A stretch of 64,000 nucleotides of DNA from Fischerella sp. CENA71 (GTDB taxonomy: Bacteria > Cyanobacteriota > Cyanobacteriia > Cyanobacteriales > Nostocaceae): contig JANBVI010000008.1 in the NCBI GenBank assembly GCA_024239075.1, positions 124,001 to 188,000 of the forward strand, given 5' to 3'. Below the pieces are notes generated by a model that was not told the DNA's origin, ran no database searches, and saw only the letters and a program-made list of their open reading frames with translations. The position numbers were made by a program, and so were the translations under genes. Shown here piece by piece: positions 59,591 through 64,000 of the stretch (its first letter is position 1; every line of letters starts with the position of its first letter).

Positions 59591-60355
59591 GCTAATTTTT
59601 CCTGATTTAAAATTTATGGATTAACTTGATGAGTGACATCTCTACAAAAGCAAATTCCTATAAATATTGTGAATTGAACATTTTACAGACACAATTGTTC
59701 GTTATAAACGTGATTTACACTTATTCAGGTGAACATTGCCATTTTTACTTTTTACATTTATAACCATATAAAATTAATTTGAGGATCTTGTGAAGAATGA
59801 ATCATGAAACAAAAATAGGAATCCAATTTGATTGTTTATTCCATTCACAACGGGTAGCGTGCGCCGCTCGTGAGGCGCTCTTAACAGGGAACAGGAAAGA
59901 AGAGAGGTAGAAGTTTACTGAGTTTTTAAGTGCAGAGCGCAGGCTACGCCAATAAAAATCACATACGAGTTCTATAGTAGATAGCCAAATTTTATATATT
60001 TTTACATTTAGCAAAATAAATACTCAGTCTAATTTTGAGATAAATCACATAATTTATAAAAATTTTAAATATTAGTCGCCTAATTCTTACAATAGGTAAT
60101 GATTATAGATAAATAAACAAAAGATTTTGTGTTTTTCAAGAGATTAAGTAAGTTGATAGTAATACATTACTTTGTGTAAATAAATATGAATTCTTTATCA
60201 TTTTTGCCCAACAGTTTTTAGTTATACCAAATAATCTAGAATCCTCTGTATTGCACAAGCGTTCACTAATATACATTTATTCATACCAATTGACTTAATT
60301 AAGAGTTTGTTTTTTTGTAATTAACACAATTTAAGCTAAATTTTTTCAAAAACCT
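59591..60355. other. Long intergenic region, no gene seen
   Basis: About 765 AT-rich bases. A short GC-rich island at 59852-59890 (CGGGTAGCGTGCGCCGCTC, GAGGCGCTC) looks like another small hairpin repeat. No terminator, RNA gene or convincing frame seen. Confidence 0.5.
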
Positions 60356-60529
60356 ATGAATTACTGTCCTTGCTGTTCCAGCCCTCTTTTATTACATATA
60401 CGTGGATCTGAAATATACTGGTTTTGCCGTCATTGCTGGGAAGAAATGCCTGTGCTGAACTGGGAAAAGCACATTTCATCCTCTAAGTTATTCGTAAAAG
60501 ATTTAACTCTTTCTGCTGCTGCTTCGTAA
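60356..60529 (+). CDS. Small zinc-ribbon protein
   Basis: A 57-residue protein, MNYCPCCSSPLLLHIRGSEI with YWFCRHCWEEMPVLNWEKHI. The four Cys (CPCC and CRHC) fit a zinc ribbon. Short proteins of this type are common in Nostocales and have no known role that I can name. It is short but has clear metal-site logic, so it is likely real. The long hairpin at 60576 lies just downstream. Confidence 0.75.
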   Translation: MNYCPCCSSPLLLHIRGSEIYWFCRHCWEEMPVLNWEKHISSSKLFVKDLTLSAAAS

Positions 60530-60575
60530 AGTAAATAGATTATTCCAGCGTCTTTTCGCTATACCTGCTCAAAAT

Positions 60576-60648
60576 TCAACTAGATCCGCAAGGAGTCCCA
60601 ACACCAAATCAAAGATTATGGTGTGGGACTCCTTGCGGATCTAGTTGA
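60576..60648. repeat. Long inverted repeat upstream of ppa
   Basis: A 25-base arm at 60576-60600 (TCAACTAGATCCGCAAGGAG ...) pairs exactly with 60624-60648; after one unpaired A the stem continues CACC/GGTG, with a 14-base loop. There is no T run. It may be a strong RNA structure in the ppa leader, a terminator of the zinc-ribbon gene, or a small mobile element. Confidence 0.85.
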
Positions 60649-60788
60649 TGACCTTTGATAAGACTTGAATAGATTTTAGGTTACAGTTCCATGCCCTATT
60701 GGGATATGTCCCTCTTGGCCCTAAAATTCTACACGGGGAGCCAATCAAGGCTTGACCCGTGTATTACTATTATCTCAGGAGTTTTGTT

Positions 60789-61301
60789 GTGGACTTATCC
60801 CTTATTCCCCCTCAACCCAAACCAGGTCTAATCAACGTTCTGATTGAAATTACGGGTGGAAGTAAAAATAAATACGAATATGACAAAGAGCTACAGGCTT
60901 TTGCTTTAGATAGGGTACTTTACGCATCAGTGCAGTATCCATATGACTATGGCTTTGTTCCCAACACATTAGCTGATGATGGCGATCCACTTGATGGCAT
61001 GGTGATTATGGACGAACCTACTTTTCCAGGGTGTGTAATTGCCGCCCGACCTATTGGTATGTTAGAAATGATAGACGGTGGCGATCGCGACGAAAAAATC
61101 CTTTGTGTACCCGACAAAGATCCTCGCTATACCAACGTCAAATCAATCAAAGACATAGCCCCACATCGGTTAGAAGAAATAGCAGAGTTTTTCCGCACAT
61201 ATAAAAATCTTGAAAAGAAAGTGACAGAAATTCTTGGTTGGCATGATGTTGATAAAGTTATGCCTTTAGTGGAAAAATGCATTCAAGCTGGTAAAGGCTA
61301 G
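60789..61301 (+). CDS. ppa: Inorganic pyrophosphatase (family I, soluble)
   Basis: A 170-residue enzyme. The GTG at 60789 is the chosen start: the Shine-Dalgarno AGGAG lies 8 bases before it and the usual cyanobacterial start ([13 protein letters not shown]) follows. The active-site motif D-G-D-P-x-D is seen as [16 protein letters not shown], and [20 protein letters not shown] and [13 protein letters not shown] are family blocks. It hydrolyses pyrophosphate and drives biosynthesis. A long hairpin upstream may form in the mRNA. Confidence 0.95.
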   Translation: MDLSLIPPQPKPGLINVLIEITGGSKNKYEYDKELQAFALDRVLYASVQYPYDYGFVPNTLADDGDPLDGMVIMDEPTFPGCVIAARPIGMLEMIDGGDRDEKILCVPDKDPRYTNVKSIKDIAPHRLEEIAEFFRTYKNLEKKVTEILGWHDVDKVMPLVEKCIQAGKG

Positions 61302-61304
61302 AGT

Positions 61305-61340
61305 ATATCGGGGATCGGGGATCGGGGATCAGGGATCAGA
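61305..61340. repeat. Short GGGGATCG tandem repeat
   Basis: Three to four copies of ATCGGGG-type octamers after ppa, followed by pyrimidine-rich repeats (CCTTGTTCCTTG, CCCCAATCCC) up to panD. Confidence 0.75.
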
Positions 61341-61477
61341 AATTGCTATTTATTTTTCCCCTTGTCTCCCCACTCCTCTTGTCCCCCTTGTTCCTTGTTC
61401 CTTGTTCCTTGTCCTTCGTCTCCCCACATTCCCCAATCCCCAATTCCCAATCCCCAATCCCCCGCCCCCTACAATCA

Positions 61478-61861
61478 ATGCAACGCACACTTCTTTTAGC
61501 AAAAATTCATAACTGTACAATTACAGCAGCTAATCTCAACTATGTAGGTAGTATCAGTATAGATCGCATATTGATGGAGAAAGCTGGTATCTTACCTTAT
61601 GAGCAGGTACAAGTAGTAAACAATGCCAACGGTGAACGCTTTATTACTTATGCAATCCCCGCACTAGAAAATTCTGGGGCGATTGAACTAAATGGTGCAG
61701 CAGCACGTCTAGGCATGATAGGCGATCGCCTGATTATAATGGCTTACGGGCAGTTTACTACAGAAGAGTTAAAAAGTTACTCTCCGACTGTTGTCATTGT
61801 GGACGAAAAAAATTGTATTTCGGAAATTCGCTACTATGATGACCTGCTTAGTAAGACCTAA
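61478..61861 (+). CDS. panD: Aspartate 1-decarboxylase
   Basis: A 127-residue pyruvoyl enzyme from the ATG at 61478 ([20 protein letters not shown]). The self-cleavage site is Gly24-Ser25 in NYVGSISID; Ser25 becomes the pyruvoyl group. Further family blocks are [15 protein letters not shown] and [18 protein letters not shown]. It makes beta-alanine from aspartate for pantothenate and CoA, linking to coaE at 19785. An upstream in-frame ATG would add a repeat-derived tail and is rejected. The next gene starts 12 bases after its stop, in the same direction. Confidence 0.95.
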   Translation: MQRTLLLAKIHNCTITAANLNYVGSISIDRILMEKAGILPYEQVQVVNNANGERFITYAIPALENSGAIELNGAAARLGMIGDRLIIMAYGQFTTEELKSYSPTVVIVDEKNCISEIRYYDDLLSKT

Positions 61862-61872
61862 TAGCAAAAAAA

Positions 61873-62772
61873 ATGTCAAATTTTGAGCAGTCATCACCCC
61901 AGATATATTTGAATCAGAAGCAAGATATTCAACCCTCCAACCACCGGGGAAAATTCCTAGTGCAATTTTGGGGTGTACGGGGTTTAATTCCCACGCCAGA
62001 TAGCAGTACAAGCCGCTATGGTGGTAATACTGCTTGTGTAGAAATGCAGTTAGCCAACAAACACCTCGTTTTTGATGGAGGTACTGGTTTACGTATACTC
62101 GGTAAAACTTGGCTAAAACAACAACAGTCACTAGAAGCTCATTTATTTTTTACTAACTCCCAATCAAATCGGATTCAAGGATTTCCATTCTTTGCGCCAG
62201 CATTTATTTCTGAAAATAGTTTTCACATCTATGGAACAGCAGCCTCAAATGGAGCTTCTATCAAGCAATGTTTATATGATCAGATGCTGCTACCACACTT
62301 TCCTTACCCTTTACAGATGATGCAATCTGAGTTGCAATTTCACAATTTTCATCCGGGTAAGATAGTAAAGCTAGATGAGATCACGATAACGACTGCGCTC
62401 ATAAATAAAATCCAAAAGTCTATAGGTTATAAAATCAGTTGGCAGAATTGTAATGTTGCTTATGTAACTGATTTACCCAAGGAAGTTGACCCTACTGAGC
62501 AAGAAAACATCATTCAGCTAGTTAAAGATGTTGATTTGCTGATTACTAATATCAGCACTTCTTTAAGCTTCCACAAAACTGACTCTGGTAATTCACATTG
62601 GCAAACAGCTGTGGATTTAGCTGATATACATAATATCAAGCAAATAGTCTTTTCTCTCCATCACCCAGACGATTCTGATGATTGGCTTGATCAGATACAA
62701 ATAGAAATTGCATCTGCTTTTCCACAAGCTTTAATAGCTTGTGAAGGTTTAATTTTGAATGTTTGTCAATAG
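61873..62772 (+). CDS. Metallo-beta-lactamase-fold protein without metal ligands
   Basis: A 299-residue protein. It matches cyanobacterial MBL-fold hydrolases of the type FWGVRGLIPTPDSSTSRYGG-NTACVEM and HLVFDGGTGLRILG. But the metal motif normally T-H-x-H-x-D-H-xx-G-F-P is here TNSQSNRIQGFP (Asn95, Gln97, Asn99, Arg100). The later His of the GHSxW motif is also lost (SGNSHWQTAVDLA). HHPDDSDDWLDQI at the end is retained. The fold is probably kept while catalysis is lost, so it may bind a ligand or partner. The gene lies 12 bases after panD and could be co-transcribed with it. Confidence 0.87.
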   Translation: MSNFEQSSPQIYLNQKQDIQPSNHRGKFLVQFWGVRGLIPTPDSSTSRYGGNTACVEMQLANKHLVFDGGTGLRILGKTWLKQQQSLEAHLFFTNSQSNRIQGFPFFAPAFISENSFHIYGTAASNGASIKQCLYDQMLLPHFPYPLQMMQSELQFHNFHPGKIVKLDEITITTALINKIQKSIGYKISWQNCNVAYVTDLPKEVDPTEQENIIQLVKDVDLLITNISTSLSFHKTDSGNSHWQTAVDLADIHNIKQIVFSLHHPDDSDDWLDQIQIEIASAFPQALIACEGLILNVCQ

Positions 62773-62779
62773 TCAATGA

Positions 62780-63874
62780 TCAAGAGTCAATTGTTAGTAG
62801 CTTGGGATTATAGACTGTGGACTTCAGTTTATCAATGCTTTGAGTAACTTCTTGAAGTTTTACTGCTACTGCACCAGTTGTCAATAATTCTTTTGCCTTG
62901 GTAATACCCGATTGCATATCTGAACAAATACCAGAACGCCACAGGTAAAACCCACCGTTCCATAAAGCTGTTTCCATGAGTTCACAAGATATAGCTTTTA
63001 ATACACCTTGCATATCTGCCACTAGTTCTTCAGTAGTACTCAAGGGTACATTTGTGGTAGTAAAGCCGTAATCACGAGGAGCTAAATGCAATCTTTTTAT
63101 TTGATTGCTGGTTGCAGGTGTTAACAAACCAATAATCGCGGTGCGATCGCGTGGTAAATCACAACTACCTTCTAATCCTTTGACAGTTGTAAAATTAGTT
63201 ACTCCTCGCCTAGTCAAAGCATCTTGAAACATAGCTTCTGTGGGAGGATGAACAAACCCCGACACAATGTGAGCATTGCCAGCATAAGGACACCAAATTA
63301 ATTCCATAGTGGCAAAGGGTGGACGCTTACCTAATTGATCACGGTAATCCCAAATACTTTTAGTTAAGGTAAAATGCTGAGGTTGGTACACAAAGCCAAT
63401 ACCTGTTTCCTCAAGCACCTGTTGAGTTCTTTCCAAAATTAAACCAGTCCAATCTACCCCCAAACCCTGCCAAATTTCTACCAAAGGTAAACCATATTTA
63501 GTTGGTAAGCGATCGCCTCCATGCATCACTACTGGTTGTCCAGCAGCAGCTAATATCAACGCCGTGATCGGGCTAATGGGTGCTGTGCGGGTTCTGCCAT
63601 CATAGGGTATACCCAAAACCATAACTGGTTTTACAGAAGATATAGACGCTAGCTTTGGCCCTAGTTGATCATAGGCATCTAACATCCCTGCTAATTCCTC
63701 TCCATTCGGACGTTTAATGCGGTGAGCAATCAAAAAAGCCCCTATTTGGGCTGGTGTTGCTTCACCCAACAGCATCATCCTAGTAGCAGCAGCAGCTTCC
63801 TCACGAGTCAAATTTTCTCCCGTATGATTACCACTACCTACCTTTTTCAGTAAATCCCGAAATGTATTGCTCAT
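62780..63874 (-). CDS. TrpD2-like (anthranilate phosphoribosyltransferase family) protein
   Basis: A 364-residue protein of the nucleoside phosphorylase/phosphoribosyltransferase III fold: TREEAAAATRMMLLGEATPA, IGAFLIAHRIKRPNGEELAG, and LAAAGQPVVMHGGDRLPTKY. The phosphoribosyl-diphosphate loop of true TrpD (GNRxxSSxxGSAD) is replaced by GGDRLPTKYGLPLVEIWQG, as in the TrpD2/YbiB group, which binds nucleic acid and lacks TrpD activity. Hence it is not annotated as trpD. It is convergent with the MBL-fold gene, 7 bases apart. Confidence 0.82.
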   Translation of the reverse strand: MSNTFRDLLKKVGSGNHTGENLTREEAAAATRMMLLGEATPAQIGAFLIAHRIKRPNGEELAGMLDAYDQLGPKLASISSVKPVMVLGIPYDGRTRTAPISPITALILAAAGQPVVMHGGDRLPTKYGLPLVEIWQGLGVDWTGLILERTQQVLEETGIGFVYQPQHFTLTKSIWDYRDQLGKRPPFATMELIWCPYAGNAHIVSGFVHPPTEAMFQDALTRRGVTNFTTVKGLEGSCDLPRDRTAIIGLLTPATSNQIKRLHLAPRDYGFTTTNVPLSTTEELVADMQGVLKAISCELMETALWNGGFYLWRSGICSDMQSGITKAKELLTTGAVAVKLQEVTQSIDKLKSTVYNPKLLTIDS

Positions 63875-63884
63875 ATTTTTTGTC

Positions 63885-63945
63885 CTTTGTCATTACTCAT
63901 TTGTCCTTTATACAAAGACACTTGACCAATGACCAATGACCAATA
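63885..63945. repeat. Heptamer repeats between the two minus-strand genes
   Basis: Degenerate TGTCATT/TTTGTCC and TGACCAA heptamers fill the gap before the right-edge gene, of the same family as at 2413 and 27958. Confidence 0.7.
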
Positions 63946-63956
63946 ATTAATTGTAC

Positions 63957-64000
63957 TTAACAAGCGGATTTCTCTAAAGGAACTTGTGGTGGTACATTGT
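63957..64000 (-). CDS. Possible 3' end of a gene leaving the window
   Basis: A minus-strand frame ends at TAA (63957-63959) and reads NVPPQVPLEKSAC in its last 13 codons. Its Pro-rich, protein-like composition and position after repeats suggest the C-terminus of a gene, but too little is visible to name it. Confidence 0.35.
   Translation of the reverse strand, partial: NVPPQVPLEKSAC

Noticed and set aside
59802-60014. Minus-strand 70-codon frame
   Set aside because: Spans a small GC-rich hairpin repeat, has no ribosome binding site and no protein-like pattern.
61343-61477. N-terminal extension of PanD with a signal-peptide-like sequence
   Set aside because: Encoded by pyrimidine-rich repeats; PanD enzymes start at [11 protein letters not shown] and are cytoplasmic.
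62780-63874. Annotation as trpD (anthranilate phosphoribosyltransferase)
   Set aside because: The phosphoribosyl-diphosphate loop is not conserved, so tryptophan synthesis is unlikely; TrpD2-like is safer.

Overview
The window looks like the chromosome of a filamentous, Nostocales-type cyanobacterium. The evidence is the many GCGATCGC (HIP1) octamers, heptameric short tandem repeats of the TCATTTG and CAGTTAT kind between genes, a high-light-inducible protein gene with an HLR1-like site, tocopherol genes, and many cyanobacterial conserved hypotheticals. I see no rRNA, tRNA, CRISPR array or prophage. All calls come from reading the sequence; no database search was run.

Layout. 1-35.5 kb is ordinary, mostly single-gene chromosome: tex (cut by the left edge), a VOC protein, a cupin, cutA, a methyltransferase plus DapF-like pair, an S41 protease, a cysteine desulfurase, a DUF1400/hydrolase, tldD, a DUF2079 membrane protein, a GT4 glycosyltransferase, a LysR regulator, coaE-hemD-cobA, an hli gene, two histidine kinases (one with an ethylene-receptor-like sensor), homogentisate phytyltransferase with a tocopherol-type methyltransferase, a KtrB/KtrA potassium system, TPR and DUF4278 proteins, a HAD hydrolase and a type II NADH dehydrogenase.

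35.5-51.3 kb is an eroded accessory region. At least six insertion sequences or remnants (IS701-like, two IS1-like, IS4-like, a 1.7-kb element with a 5-bp target duplication, IS5-like, IS630) surround a mostly intact minus-strand cluster: nitroreductase, O-methyltransferase, DszA/NtaA-type LLM monooxygenase and SfnB/DszC-type flavoprotein. Broken relatives flank it: two truncated sulfonate-type ABC binding proteins, a truncated second SfnB copy and the tail of an FAD monooxygenase. This suggests an organosulfur-scavenging island being dismantled by transposition. Two unrelated transposase genes are interrupted at the same kind of site (TGG^T) by the same family of small hairpin element.

52.0-57.5 kb holds a compact minus-strand four-gene cluster that I regard as the most interesting part: a pentapeptide-repeat protein with a large hydrophobic insert, a helical/coiled-coil protein, a CHAT (caspase-like) protease and a second pentapeptide-repeat protein. 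Three share a short GNYNE-I-GDYI motif and two share an AGG-V-A-TV-A-QIGGNI motif, with the CHAT protein carrying both. This has the layout of a motif-coupled signalling or cell-death module.

57.6-64 kb returns to ordinary genes: small ORFs, a 309-bp MITE made from the ends of the IS at 35.6 kb, a ChaB-like protein, a universal stress protein, inorganic pyrophosphatase, panD, a metallo-beta-lactamase-fold protein that has lost its metal ligands, and a TrpD2-like protein.
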